From Nitrogeniibacter mangrovi (GTDB taxonomy: Bacteria > Pseudomonadota > Gammaproteobacteria > Burkholderiales > Rhodocyclaceae): a DNA stretch of 64,000 nt. The notes beneath the pieces were generated by a model. The model ran no database searches. It was not told where the DNA came from and worked only from the letters and a program-made list of their open reading frames with translations. A program made the position numbers and the translations under genes. The DNA lies in the NCBI RefSeq assembly GCF_010983895.1, contig NZ_CP048836.1, positions 4,172,645-4,236,644 on the forward strand. Reading direction: 5' to 3'. Below are positions 20,238-28,831 of the stretch, in pieces; positions within the stretch are counted from its first letter, which is position 1, and each line of letters starts with the position of its first letter.

Positions 20238-21000
20238 GAGGGGGTGTCCGTGGGCGGTGCGTAGGGTTCGCGCAGGTTGACGGGCGCAGCGACGCGCTTG
20301 CGCAGGCGGATGTTGAGCATCTCCACCATGAAGGAAAAGGCCATGGCGAAGTAGATGTAGCCCTTGGGCACATGATGGCCGAAGCCGTCGGCGATGAGGA
20401 CCACGCCGACCACCAGCAGGAAGGACAGGGCCAGCATCTTGACCGTGGGGTGTTCGGAGACGAACTCGCCGATGGGGCCGGCGAAGGCCATCATCAGCCC
20501 CACCGAGGCAACCACGGCGGCGACCATGACACCGAGGTGGCTGACCATGCCGATGGCGGTGACGATGGAGTCGAGCGAGAACACCAGGTCGATGACGACG
20601 ATCTGGGCGACGACGGCCGCCAGGGTGCCGGCCACGGCACGCGATTCGGCCCCTCTTCGCCTTCGAGCAGCTGGTGCACTTCGCGGGTGCTCTTCCACAC
20701 CAGGAACAGGCCGCCGGCGGCGAGGATGAGATCGCGCCCCGACAGGCCGTGCTCGAGCACCGGCACGGTGAACAGGGGGGCGGTCATGCCGGCCAGCCAG
20801 GAGAGCGCCGCGAGCAGGCCGATGCGCATGAACATGGCGAGGAACAGGCCGAGCCGGCGGGCAAACTGGCGCTGCGCGCGCGGCAGCTTGTCCACCAGGA
20901 TGGAGATGAAGATGATGTTGTCGATGCCCAGCACCAGCTCGAGCGCGGTGAGGGTGAAGAAGGCGACGATCAGTTGCGGATCGCCGAGCAGTGCGACCAT
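20234..21000 (-). pseudogene. TerC-family integral membrane protein, interrupted by a frameshift
   Basis: Read with one correction, the gene encodes about 255 residues of a TerC/Alx protein. The first part (MVALLGDPQLIVAFFTLTAL, then GIDNIIFISILVDKLP) runs to HQLLEGEEG. The frame then breaks at a C-run at 20650-20653 (GGGG on the coding strand); one added G continues as AESRAVAGTLAAVVAQ and VVIDLVFSLDSIVTAIG with the second conserved acidic motif, ending VNLREPYAPPTDTPS. The two halves contain the paired GIDN and SLDS metal-transport motifs. Both halves are otherwise well preserved, so a homopolymer sequencing error is as likely as a true mutation. TerC proteins are linked to tellurite resistance and manganese export. 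The start at 21000 excludes unlikely upstream residues. Confidence 0.82.
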
Positions 21001-21116
21001 GTCGGGCCCCGGAATCGGCTGACTGCCCGTGGGCAGCGGGCGACCATCATAGCAAGGTGTCCGGGGGTTCCGTGAGGCGCTACACTGGCCGCGCACCCCG
21101 TGATGCCGATCCGCCC

Positions 21117-21908
21117 ATGACCGCCGACCTGCTCCTGCCCGACCGCCTGCTGACCGCCCTGCGCGAGGCGCGCCACGTGACGGTGTTCACCGGCGCCGGG
21201 GTGTCGGCCGAGAGCGGCGTGCCCACCTTTCGCGACGCGCACACCGGCCTGTGGGCGCGCTTCGATCCGGCCGCGCTGGCCACCCCCGAGGCCTTTGCCG
21301 CCGATCCGGCGCTGGTGTGGGGCTGGTACGAATGGCGACGTGCCCGGGTGATGCGCGCGGCGCCCAACCCGGCGCACCGGGCCATTGCCGCGCTGGCCCG
21401 CCATGTGCCGGCCCTGAGCGTGATCACCCAGAACGTGGACGACCTGCACGAGCGCGCCGGCAGCACCGGCGTGGCCCACCTGCACGGCCGCCTGATGCAG
21501 CCGCGCTGCTCGGTATGCGGCCAGCCCTGGCGCTATCCGCCGGGGATGCCGGACGAGCCGGCGGCGGGCCGCCGGGTCACGCCGCCGGACTGCCCCAGGT
21601 GCGCCGGCCCGATCCGGCCCGGCGTGGTGTGGTTCGGCGAGCCCTTGCCGGCGGACGAATGGCAGCGCGCCATGGCGGCCACGGCCGGGTGCGACCTGTT
21701 CATCACCGTCGGCACCTCGGCGCTGGTGTACCCGGCCGCGCAGCTGCCCCAGGTGGCGGCGGAGCAGGGCGCGCGCGTCCTTCAGCTCAACCCGCAACCC
21801 ACAGCGCTGGACACGATCGCCGACTGGAACCTGCTCGGGCCGGCCGGCACGCTCTTGCCCGCGCTGGTGCACGCGGCCTTCGGCGAGGCGTTTCCGGACA
21901 CGGCCTGA
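21117..21908 (+). CDS. NAD-dependent protein deacylase (sirtuin, Sir2/CobB family)
   Basis: 263 residues. The NAD-binding motif GAGVSAESGVPTFRD, the TQNVDDLHERAG segment, catalytic His in HLHG, and a four-Cys zinc site (CSVCGQP and CPRC) are all intact, as is the GTSALVYPAA region. Bacterial CobB-type sirtuins remove acyl groups from lysines, notably on acetyl-CoA synthetase. The ATG at 21117 gives the usual short N-terminus. It is divergent from terC and has no operon partner. Confidence 0.93.
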   Translation: MTADLLLPDRLLTALREARHVTVFTGAGVSAESGVPTFRDAHTGLWARFDPAALATPEAFAADPALVWGWYEWRRARVMRAAPNPAHRAIAALARHVPALSVITQNVDDLHERAGSTGVAHLHGRLMQPRCSVCGQPWRYPPGMPDEPAAGRRVTPPDCPRCAGPIRPGVVWFGEPLPADEWQRAMAATAGCDLFITVGTSALVYPAAQLPQVAAEQGARVLQLNPQPTALDTIADWNLLGPAGTLLPALVHAAFGEAFPDTA

Positions 21909-22000
21909 GGCGGACGCGGCAGCGCGACAGACCTTGTCGCAAAGTCGACAACGCACGCGTTCGCCATTGCCAAGGCGTTGATTTCACTGGGCCGATGCGC

Positions 22001-22016
22001 TGGTATCGGTCTTGCA
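22001..22016 (+). promoter_or_regulatory. Candidate sigma-54 promoter
   Basis: TGGTATCGGTCTTGCA matches TGGCACG-N4-TTGCW with correct GG-N10-GC spacing (GG at 22002, GC at 22014) and a good -12 (TTGCA); the -24 half is weaker. It lies about 100 bp upstream of the small gene at 22119. Confidence 0.5.
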
Positions 22017-22118
22017 TCCATGCCAGGCAGGGACACGCCTGTCCGGCGCGCCGTCCGCCTGACGGCCATCCGGGCAGGTCTTTCGCGGCTTCGTCACACC
22101 CGGCATTCAAGGTGCACC

Positions 22119-22448
22119 ATGGCTCAACACGGCATTTCACCCAAGTATCGCAGCCTCACCCGGCTGCTCGACTGTCTGTCCGTGCCGCTAACCGGCGGCC
22201 AGATGCGCATCGCCGCGCAGTGGCGCGACGACGAACAGGGGCTCGGCCTGGAGCTGCCCGAAGAGCCGCGCCTGTGCGCCTTCGTCCACACCTATGGCCA
22301 GGCGGCCGGGCGCTACGGGGTCGAGCTGGGTTTTCCGGAAGCGGCGCTGGCCAGCCTGGCGGGCGTGCCGCTGGTGCAGGAGGACCTGGATCTGGCCCAT
22401 GTGATCGCCCTGCTCGGCACCCACTTCGACCTGCGCGTGACCGCCTGA
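22119..22448 (+). CDS. Small protein of unknown function
   Basis: 109 residues, soluble, no signal peptide. It opens MAQHGISPKYRSLTRLLDCL and has ELGFPEAALASLAGVPLVQE. No family is recognised. The ATG is preceded by AAGGTGCACC. A candidate sigma-54 promoter lies about 100 bp upstream, so its expression may follow nitrogen or similar sigma-54-controlled conditions (inference). Codon use matches the chromosome. Confidence 0.65.
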   Translation: MAQHGISPKYRSLTRLLDCLSVPLTGGQMRIAAQWRDDEQGLGLELPEEPRLCAFVHTYGQAAGRYGVELGFPEAALASLAGVPLVQEDLDLAHVIALLGTHFDLRVTA

Positions 22449-22451
22449 CCC

Positions 22452-22625
22452 TCAGACCGGGTGGCGCGCCGGCGGCGGCGAACTCGGCCAGCCGGTCCCC
22501 GAGGCGAACTTGGTGGGGTGGGAGAACAGCGGCGTGTGGCAGGTCGCGCACACGAAGGTGCCGGCGCGCTGCTCACGGTTCAGGGGGCTGGTGCCGACTG
22601 GATGGCCGCCGACGGTGTGCGGCGT
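22452..22625 (-). pseudogene. Fragment resembling peptide-methionine (R)-S-oxide reductase (MsrB)
   Basis: About 57 codons directly after the stop of the amidotransferase gene encode SPLNREQRAGTFVCATCHTP, then LFSHPTKFASGTGWPS. This matches the N-terminal half of MsrB, including one CxxC zinc pair (CATC) and the SGTGWPSF-type motif (here SGTGWPSS). There is no start codon and the catalytic C-terminal half is absent, so it is a broken remnant. Confidence 0.55.
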
Positions 22626-22626
22626 C

Positions 22627-23334
22627 TCAGCGGGTGCGACGCGGCGCCATGGCGTCGAGCCAGTGGGTGACCACCGAGCGGACCACGGGCACCAGCCGCG
22701 GGCCGTGCACCGCCGAGGCGGCCCGCAGCGCGGGGATGTTGATGCCGGCGGCCTTGAGCTCGCCGGTGTGGCCGACGAGCCACTGTTCGATGCGCGCCGG
22801 GTCGGCCTCGAGATGGAACTGCAGGGCGAGGCCATGACGGCCGACGCTGAAGGCCTGGTGCGGCGTGTCGGGGGTGGAGGCGAGCAGGGTGGCGCCCTTG
22901 GGCAGGTCGAAGGTGTCGCCATGCCAGTGCAGCACCGGCAGGTCGCCGATGGCGGCCAGCGGCGAGGCGCAGCCGGCCTCGGTCAGCTGCAGCGGCGCCC
23001 AGCCCAGCTCCTTGCGCGTGCCCGGATAGACGCGGGCGCCCATGGCGGTGGCCATCAGCTGCGCACCCAGGCAGATACCGAGCGTCGGCCGGTGCCCGGC
23101 CAGACGCTGCGCGATGACTCGGATCTCGTCGGCGAGGAAGGGGTAGAGTTCGGTCTCGTAGGCGCCGATGGGGCCGCCGCAGACCACCAGCAGATCGGCG
23201 GCGCGCAGGCGCTCGGGGCGCACGTTGACGCCGGCATCGAGCACTTCGATGCGGTAGCCGAGGGCGCGCAACGGGGCTTCGAACAGGCCCAGATCTTCAA
23301 AGGCCAGATGGCGCAGGACAACGGCGACCGACAT
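22627..23334 (-). CDS. Class I glutamine amidotransferase-like protein
   Basis: 235 residues with the class I glutamine amidotransferase fold: LLVVCGGPIGAYE, the nucleophile elbow GICLGAQ (Cys), and the catalytic His in GLALQFHLEAD. The dyad-to-Glu spacing is normal. The family (GuaA-N-terminal-like, YfeJ/GMP-synthase-related) contains standalone glutaminases and gamma-glutamyl hydrolases acting on compounds such as polyamine conjugates; the substrate cannot be told here. The msrB-like fragment lies immediately downstream. Confidence 0.85.
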   Translation of the reverse strand: MSVAVVLRHLAFEDLGLFEAPLRALGYRIEVLDAGVNVRPERLRAADLLVVCGGPIGAYETELYPFLADEIRVIAQRLAGHRPTLGICLGAQLMATAMGARVYPGTRKELGWAPLQLTEAGCASPLAAIGDLPVLHWHGDTFDLPKGATLLASTPDTPHQAFSVGRHGLALQFHLEADPARIEQWLVGHTGELKAAGINIPALRAASAVHGPRLVPVVRSVVTHWLDAMAPRRTR

Positions 23335-23340
23335 GGGACT

Positions 23341-24183
23341 TCAGCTCCGAAAACGCCTCCAGGCGAACAGACCCAGGAGGCCGGTTAACATCATGACGGC
23401 GCTGGCCGGCTCGGGCACAGCGACGACGGGCACACCTCCGTTATAGGTCAACGTGGCCACCCCCACATCCTGCACCGTCGAATACGCCAGGTCCATGAAG
23501 GCCGGCCGGTAGGGCGCACCGTTGCATCCGGGGCCGTTGAATCCGCCGTATTCGCAGGCCAGTTCGGCGACGATCCGGGTGCCGGTCGGGTCGATCACCT
23601 GGTTCTGGACCCCCAGCGTCAGGCCGAGGCCCGTCACCCCCGCCAGATCGTTGCCGGCAGCGTCGAAGAAATAGCCCGAGGCCAGCGAAGCGCCGACCAG
23701 CTGCGCCGCCACCGAGGCCTGGCCGGCCAGCGGATCGATCGCGCCGCCGACCACGTCGAATTGCGCGATGAGGGTGCCGTTGTCGGCCCCGAAGATACCG
23801 TTGGCGGAGCCAAAGTCGAAGCTCGGGTCGGCGTAGAGGCTGATGGCGCCGCCGGTGAAACCGCTGCCGAGCAGGCCCACGTAGCCTTCGACCGCGTAGG
23901 TGGCGGTGATGTCGAACCCGGCGGTGGGGCTGGCGCCGGACGAGGGCATCATGATCTGGTAGGCGCCGTGTTCTTCGAAGTCGAAGCCCAGGTGCTGGAT
24001 CGAGACCGACTGGTCGATGAAACCGTAGCCACCGACGTTGAAACCGGAAAATTCGGTGGCGTTGGCAAAACCGGTGCCGGCGGGGTTGAAGTACCACGAA
24101 TCCATCGCGTGCGCACTGGCGGCAACGCCGAGCACGAGGGAGGCAGCCATCAACGGGCGCGAGAGACGGTTGAGGACGGACAT
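23341..24183 (-). CDS. PEP-CTERM sorting domain-containing exported protein
   Basis: 280 residues. A signal peptide (MAASLVLGVAASAHA-like, cleaved about residue 26) precedes a secreted body rich in Gly, Ala and Phe. The C-terminus carries the PEP-CTERM tripartite signal: VPEPAS, a hydrophobic helix (VMMLTGLLGLFAW) and an Arg-rich tail (RRFRS). Such proteins are processed by exosortase and placed at the cell surface in exopolysaccharide- or floc-forming Gram-negatives, so an exosortase locus is expected elsewhere in the genome. An AGGAG lies nine bases before the ATG. The surface role of the body is unknown. Confidence 0.88.
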   Translation of the reverse strand: MSVLNRLSRPLMAASLVLGVAASAHAMDSWYFNPAGTGFANATEFSGFNVGGYGFIDQSVSIQHLGFDFEEHGAYQIMMPSSGASPTAGFDITATYAVEGYVGLLGSGFTGGAISLYADPSFDFGSANGIFGADNGTLIAQFDVVGGAIDPLAGQASVAAQLVGASLASGYFFDAAGNDLAGVTGLGLTLGVQNQVIDPTGTRIVAELACEYGGFNGPGCNGAPYRPAFMDLAYSTVQDVGVATLTYNGGVPVVAVPEPASAVMMLTGLLGLFAWRRFRS

Positions 24184-24295
24184 GCGGGCAACTCCTGTCG
24201 AGGCAAGGTGTAACGGGCTTTTTCCTCGATGCTATACGAATTCGAACCCGCCGCAATAAAAAATGCTCATGTCGTGAAGCACGCCGTGACCTGCG

Positions 24296-25537
24296 TCACC
24301 GGTCGAGCCAGTCGAGCACCCCGCGGGCCGCGACCCGGCCGCTGGCCAGGCAGGCGGTGAGCAGGTAGCCGCCGGTGGGTGCCTCCCAGTCGAGCATCTC
24401 GCCGGCGCAGAACACCCCCGGCCGCGCGCCGAGCATGAGGTGCGCATCGAGCCCGGAGAAGCTCACCCCGCCGGCGGTGCTGATGGCCTCGTCGATGGGC
24501 CGGGTTGCGGTGAGCGTGAGCGGCAGCGCCTTGAGCACGGCGGCCACGCGCGCCGCGTCGGCCCAGGCGTCGCGCGGCAGGGCGTCGCGCACCAGGTCGG
24601 CCTTGATTCCCTTGAGGCCGACGGCCCGTTGCCAGTGCGCCGGCAGCGAGCGCGGCCCGCGCGCCTGGGCGAGCCGGGCGGCGAGCGCCTCGGCGCTGCG
24701 ATCGGGCATCAGATCCAGTTCCACGGCCAGCGGCCCGGCCACCAGGGCATCGCGCAGCTCGGCCGACAAGGCGTAGATCAGCGGCCCCTGCAGGCCGTGC
24801 CGGGTCACCAGGCATTCACCGCTGCGGTGGTGGGTGCGACCGGCGGCGTCGACGAAGCGCAGGCCCACCGCCTTGAGCGGCGCGCCGGCGTGGCGGGCCG
24901 CGAACTCGGCCGGCCAGTCGAGCTCGAACCCGCAGTTGGCCGGACGCAGGGGCGCGACCGGCACGCCCGCGGCGGCGAGCGGATCGCACCAGGCGCCGTC
25001 GGAGCCGAGCCGTGCCCAGCTGCCGCCGCCGAGCGCGAGCACCGCGGCGTCGGCGGTGACCGTGCGCTCGCCGTCCGGGGTGGAAAAACGCCACCGGCCA
25101 TCGGCGGTCCATCCCAGCCAGCGGTGGCGCACATGGAGGTGCACCCCGGCCGCCTGCAGGCGCGCGAGCCAGGCGCGCAGCAGCGGCGCCGCCTTCATGC
25201 CCTTGGGGAACACCTTGCCGGAGCTGCCCACGAAGGTCTCGATGCCGAAGCCTTCGACCCAGCGGCGCACGGCGGCGCCATCGAAGCCGGCAAGCCAGTC
25301 GCCGACGATGGCGGCGCGCTCACGATAGCGGGCGACGAAGGCCGGGGCCGCTTCCCCATGGGTGATGTTGAGCCCGCCCCGGCCGGCCATGAGGAACTTG
25401 CGCCCCATGGTGGGCATGCGCTCGAAAACGTCCACCGCGACGCCGTGCGCACTGAGGACCTCGGCGGCCATCAGCCCCGCCGGCCCCCCGCCGACGACGA
25501 TCACCCGCCATGGGCGGGCAGCAGCTTGCGGTGTCAT
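24296..25537 (-). CDS. BaiN/RdsA-family FAD-dependent oxidoreductase (TIGR03862-like flavoprotein)
   Basis: 413 residues. The N-terminal dinucleotide-binding motif VIVVGGGPAGLMAAEVLSAHG is followed by GRKFLMAGRGGLNITHGE, the signature of the HI0933-like / BaiN flavoproteins. A second FAD region appears near the C-terminus (GVFCAGEMLDWEAPTGGY). The TIGR03862 (PP4765) subgroup fits the length and the end sequence. The reaction is not known for this subgroup. The ATG at 25537 is preferred over a GTG five codons upstream. It is divergent from mscS. Confidence 0.85.
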   Translation of the reverse strand: MTPQAAARPWRVIVVGGGPAGLMAAEVLSAHGVAVDVFERMPTMGRKFLMAGRGGLNITHGEAAPAFVARYRERAAIVGDWLAGFDGAAVRRWVEGFGIETFVGSSGKVFPKGMKAAPLLRAWLARLQAAGVHLHVRHRWLGWTADGRWRFSTPDGERTVTADAAVLALGGGSWARLGSDGAWCDPLAAAGVPVAPLRPANCGFELDWPAEFAARHAGAPLKAVGLRFVDAAGRTHHRSGECLVTRHGLQGPLIYALSAELRDALVAGPLAVELDLMPDRSAEALAARLAQARGPRSLPAHWQRAVGLKGIKADLVRDALPRDAWADAARVAAVLKALPLTLTATRPIDEAISTAGGVSFSGLDAHLMLGARPGVFCAGEMLDWEAPTGGYLLTACLASGRVAARGVLDWLDR

Positions 25538-25595
25538 GGGCTCGGCGATCACTCGGGGGCAAAACCCGGATCATACCGCCGGATCGGCCGCCGTT

Positions 25596-25624
25596 TTGCA
25601 ACGTGCTGCATGGCAGCATAGAGT
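25596..25624 (+). promoter_or_regulatory. Candidate sigma-70 promoter with palindromic spacer
   Basis: TTGCAA (25596-25601), a 17-bp spacer, and TAGAGT (25619-25624) form a plausible promoter for mscS. The spacer contains TGCTGC-ATG-GCAGCA (25604-25618), a perfect 6+6 inverted repeat with 3-bp gap, placed where a repressor would block RNA polymerase. Confidence 0.4.
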
Positions 25625-25676
25625 AAACGCGAGCCTTCGCGGGCCACCCCATCCACCCCGACCCCCTGGAGACCCC

Positions 25677-26528
25677 ATGCACAACCTTCTCGATTCCGCC
25701 GGCGCGTGGCTGATCAACCTGGCCATCGCCCTCGTCATCTTCTTCCTCGGTCGCTACGCGGTGAAGCTGATCGTCAGCATCGCCCGGCGCATGCTCGCGC
25801 GCTCGAGCATGGACGAGATGCTCGCCAACTTCGTGCTCTCGATCCTCACCGGCGTGCTCCTGCTGGTGGTGATCATCGCCGCCCTCGACCAGCTGGGTGT
25901 GGACACCACCTCCCTGGTGGCCCTGATCGGCGCCGCCGGCCTGGCCATCGGCCTGTCGCTGCAGGATTCGCTCAAGAACTTCGCCGCCGGCGTCATGCTG
26001 ATCGTGTTCCGGCCCTTCAAGGCGGGCGATTTCGTCGAGGCCGCCGGCACCCAGGGCGTGGTCGAGACCATCAGCATCTTCAGCTCCACCTTCCGCACCC
26101 CCGACAACCGCACCATCGTCATTCCCAACGGCGCCATCTACTCCGGCGTGATCACCAACTACTCGGCCCGCGAGACCCGCCGCATCGACCTGATCATCGG
26201 CATCAGCTACGACGACGACATCCGCAAGGCGAAGGACGTGGCGGCCGCCGTGCTCGAGGCCGAGCCGCGCGTGCTGGACGATCCGGCGCCGGTGATCGCG
26301 GTGGCCGAGCTGGGCGCGAGCAGCGTGGATCTGCACATCCGCCCGTGGGTGAAGTCGGCCGACTACTTCGCCACCATGTGCGATCTCAAGGAAGCGATCA
26401 AGATCGCCTACGACGACAACGGCATCTCCATCCCCTACCCGCAGACCGACCTGCATGTGCACCAGGTGCTGCCCAAGCACGCCGACGCGGCGCCCTTCGC
26501 CAAGGCGACCGAGGCGGGCACCGACTGA
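25677..26528 (+). CDS. mscS: Small-conductance mechanosensitive channel (MscS family)
   Basis: 283 residues, the length of classic MscS. Three membrane segments (about 10-35, 57-80, 85-115), the last being the pore-lining helix GAAGLAIGLSLQDSLKNFAAG with the Gly/Ala pattern and NFAAG hinge. A beta domain follows with FRPFKAGDFVEAAGTQGVVE and IVIPNGAIYSGVITN. The channel opens under membrane tension to relieve hypo-osmotic shock. The ATG at 25677 follows CTGGAGACCCC. A hairpin terminator lies 24 bp after the stop. Confidence 0.93.
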   Translation: MHNLLDSAGAWLINLAIALVIFFLGRYAVKLIVSIARRMLARSSMDEMLANFVLSILTGVLLLVVIIAALDQLGVDTTSLVALIGAAGLAIGLSLQDSLKNFAAGVMLIVFRPFKAGDFVEAAGTQGVVETISIFSSTFRTPDNRTIVIPNGAIYSGVITNYSARETRRIDLIIGISYDDDIRKAKDVAAAVLEAEPRVLDDPAPVIAVAELGASSVDLHIRPWVKSADYFATMCDLKEAIKIAYDDNGISIPYPQTDLHVHQVLPKHADAAPFAKATEAGTD

Positions 26529-26551
26529 CACGGCACGTCCCGCACCGGGCG

Positions 26552-26577
26552 ACGGCCACCTCCGGGTGGCCGTTTTT
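26552..26577 (+). terminator. Rho-independent terminator after mscS
   Basis: ACGGCCACC (26552-26560), a 4-base loop and GGTGGCCGT (26565-26573) form a 9-bp stem followed by TTTT. It ends the mscS transcript. Confidence 0.85.
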
Positions 26578-26689
26578 GCGTGCGCCGCGTTCAGATCCGT
26601 CAAGCCGGGCAAACTTGGGTAAAGATGCTCGCGCGCCCACCCACGTGGCATTACGCTGGGGGCATGACGAATCACCTGTGCAACGCATC

Positions 26690-27190
26690 ATGAATCTCAA
26701 ACGCGAATGGGTCACCCCGACGGTGGCCGGTGCCTTCCTCCTGCTGGCGGTGACCGGCGTGCTGATGTTCTTTCATCTGGACAGCGGCCTGAACAAGCTG
26801 GCCCACGAATGGCTGGGCTGGGCGCTGGTCGTCGCGGTCGGGCTGCATCTGACCCTCAACTTCACCGCGCTCAAGCGGCAGCTGAGCCAGCGCCGGGGGC
26901 AGGCGATCGCCGGGCTGTTCGTGCTCCTGCTGGGGCTGAGCTTCGTGCCCACGGGCAACCGGGGTCCCGGCGGCCGCGAGGCCCTGATGGCGAGCACCCA
27001 GGCCCTGGCCGCCGCGCCCCTGCCGGTGCTCGCCCAGGTGGCCGGCATCGACGAGGCGGAACTGAGCCGACGCCTGAGCGCCGCCGGCCATGCGCCGACG
27101 CCGGAGACCGCGTCGGTGAGCGCGCTGGTCGGCACCGATCCGGGCGATCAGGGGAAGCTCATCGCCACGGTGCTGCGCGACGGCCGCTGA
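26690..27190 (+). CDS. DUF4405-like membrane protein
   Basis: 166 residues with three hydrophobic segments: VAGAFLLLAVTGVLMFFHL, WLGWALVVAVGLHLTLNF and IAGLFVLLLGLSFVP. Two His-containing helices (HEWLGW and GLHLTLNF) fit the DUF4405 / cytochrome b561-like pattern, in which paired His may bind heme; heme binding is an inference. The last 55 residues are a soluble tail, LPVLAQVAGIDEAELSRRLS, that may lie in the periplasm. It has no clear operon partner and is followed convergently by the VOC gene two bases after its stop. Confidence 0.65.
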   Translation: MNLKREWVTPTVAGAFLLLAVTGVLMFFHLDSGLNKLAHEWLGWALVVAVGLHLTLNFTALKRQLSQRRGQAIAGLFVLLLGLSFVPTGNRGPGGREALMASTQALAAAPLPVLAQVAGIDEAELSRRLSAAGHAPTPETASVSALVGTDPGDQGKLIATVLRDGR

Positions 27191-27191
27191 C

Positions 27192-27566
27192 TCAGTCCGC
27201 CGCCGGGCGCTGGACGATGCGCCACAGCACACCGCTGGGGTCGGTCAGGGTGAACGCACGAGCGCCGTCCGCGAGGGTGTCGACCGGGCCGAGGCGCACG
27301 TCGTGGATGTCGGCGAGGCGGCTGTCGTGCACATGTGACCACCAGGCGTCCACGTCGCGTACCTCGAGCTGCACACGGGTGTTTTCCGCGACCACGGCCA
27401 TGTAGTCGTCGCCCAGCAGAAACGCCGTGGCACCGCATTCGAAGCGCGCCTGGGTGGCATTGGCCCACACGCAGCGAAAACCCAGGTCCAGATAGAAGCG
27501 TTGCGAGCGCGCAAAGTTCAGCGCCGGCAGCCGGGGCAGCAGCGCGATGGCGTCGAGCCGGCTCAT
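27192..27566 (-). CDS. VOC (glyoxalase-like) superfamily protein
   Basis: 124 residues forming a single glyoxalase/bleomycin-resistance/dioxygenase fold: LPALNFARSQRFYLDLGFRC, FLLGDDYMAVVAE, DVDAWWSHVH, FTLTDPSGVLWRIVQ. The terminal DPSGVLW is the classic family marker. Metal-binding residues are not securely placed and function is unknown. The ATG overlaps the stop of the yaiI-like gene by four bases, so the two are coexpressed. Confidence 0.82.
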   Translation of the reverse strand: MSRLDAIALLPRLPALNFARSQRFYLDLGFRCVWANATQARFECGATAFLLGDDYMAVVAENTRVQLEVRDVDAWWSHVHDSRLADIHDVRLGPVDTLADGARAFTLTDPSGVLWRIVQRPAAD

Positions 27567-28033
27567 GATGCGCCCTTGCCGGTGGATGCCCGGTGGCGCG
27601 CGAGAAAGCGGTCGAGGCCGTTGGCGAAGGCCTGCACGTCGGTCTTCGACAGTGCCGCCGGACCGCCGGACACCTGCCCGGTGTCGCGCAGCTCCGCCAT
27701 GAAGTCGCGCATCGCCAGCGCCTCGCGGATGTTTTCGCGGGTATAGAAGGTGCCACGCGCCTCGAGCGCCACGGCGCCGGCCTCGACCACCTGGGCGGCC
27801 AGGGGAATGTCGCCGGTGACCACCAGATCGCCGGCTTCCACCCGCGCGGCGATGTAGTCGTCGGCGACGTCGAAGCCCGATTCCACCTGTACCGCCCTGA
27901 CCCAGCGCGACGGCGGCAGGCGGATGAGCTGGTTGGCCACCAGGGTGGTGTGGACCTGCACCCGTTCGGCGGCGCGGAACACCACGTTGCGGATCGCCAC
28001 GGGGCAGGCATCGGCATCGATCCAGATGCGCAT
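27563..28033 (-). CDS. yaiI: YaiI/YqxD family protein (DUF188)
   Basis: 156 residues with the DUF188 signature DADACPVAIRNVVFRAAER, then VVTGDIPLAAQVVEAGAVAL and TRENIREALAMRDFMAELR. The fold is PIN-like, with conserved Asp residues, but no activity is established for the family. It is the first gene of a two-gene leftward operon with the VOC gene. Confidence 0.9.
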   Translation of the reverse strand: MRIWIDADACPVAIRNVVFRAAERVQVHTTLVANQLIRLPPSRWVRAVQVESGFDVADDYIAARVEAGDLVVTGDIPLAAQVVEAGAVALEARGTFYTRENIREALAMRDFMAELRDTGQVSGGPAALSKTDVQAFANGLDRFLARHRASTGKGAS

Positions 28034-28258
28034 GAGGCAGTCTCCAGGTGTGAGCGGAACGGGCTTTGCGGCCCGGCCGGTGGGCGGTTTCGCGGGCCCG
28101 CGCCACGGCGCCGGCCAACTGCTTCAGAGTGTGTCAGGAATTTTCGCCTGCCCCTGCCGGTCACACCGGCGTGGCAAGATGTTTCATGGCGTCGCCCCAT
28201 CTGAAGTACCGGGCGACCATCGAATTTCCCCCTCAGGATATCGCTAGGAGGTCTCGTG

Positions 28259-28831
28259 ATGAAGAAGAAGATTGCTTTGCTCGCGCTCGGCGCGGCACTG
28301 GTCGCCACCGGCTGCCAGACCACGGAAACCCAGAACAAGACCATCGGTGCCGTCGGCGGCGCGGTGCTCGGCGGGGTCATCGGCAACCAGGTCGGCGGCA
28401 CCCGCAGCACCGTGGTCGGCGCGGCGCTGGGTGGCGCCTTCGGTTACCTTGTCGGCTCCAAGGTGGGCGTCACCGAACAGCCCGACGGCTCGGTCAAGCT
28501 GGACATCCCGGGCGCGGTGCTGTTCGAGACCAACAGCGCCCGCCTCAACCCGGACTTCCAGGGCACGCTCAACCAGATCGCCGGCACCCTCAACGAGCAT
28601 CCCAACGCCACGGTCACGGTGGTCGGCCACACCGACTCGACCGGCTCGGAGGCTTACAACATGAAGCTCTCCCAGGATCGTGCCCAGTCGGTCACCACCT
28701 ACCTGGCCAGCCGGGGCGTGGCGCCCGCGCGCATGACCGCGACCGGGCAGGGCGAGTCGATGCCGGTGGCGGACAACGCGACCGCCGAAGGGCGGGCCCA
28801 GAACCGCCGGGTGGAGATGTTCGTGCGCTGA
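28259..28831 (+). CDS. OmpA-family lipoprotein (YiaD-like)
   Basis: 190 residues. A lipoprotein signal peptide ends in the lipobox LVATGC. A glycine-zipper domain follows (AVGGAVLGGVIGNQVGG, two repeats) and then an OmpA-like peptidoglycan-binding domain with GHTDSTGSEAYNMKLSQDRA and GRAQNRRVEM. It would sit in the outer membrane and bind peptidoglycan non-covalently. AGGAGG (28246-28251) is seven bases before the ATG at 28259, which decides between that ATG and the GTG three bases earlier. Confidence 0.92.
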   Translation: MKKKIALLALGAALVATGCQTTETQNKTIGAVGGAVLGGVIGNQVGGTRSTVVGAALGGAFGYLVGSKVGVTEQPDGSVKLDIPGAVLFETNSARLNPDFQGTLNQIAGTLNEHPNATVTVVGHTDSTGSEAYNMKLSQDRAQSVTTYLASRGVAPARMTATGQGESMPVADNATAEGRAQNRRVEMFVR

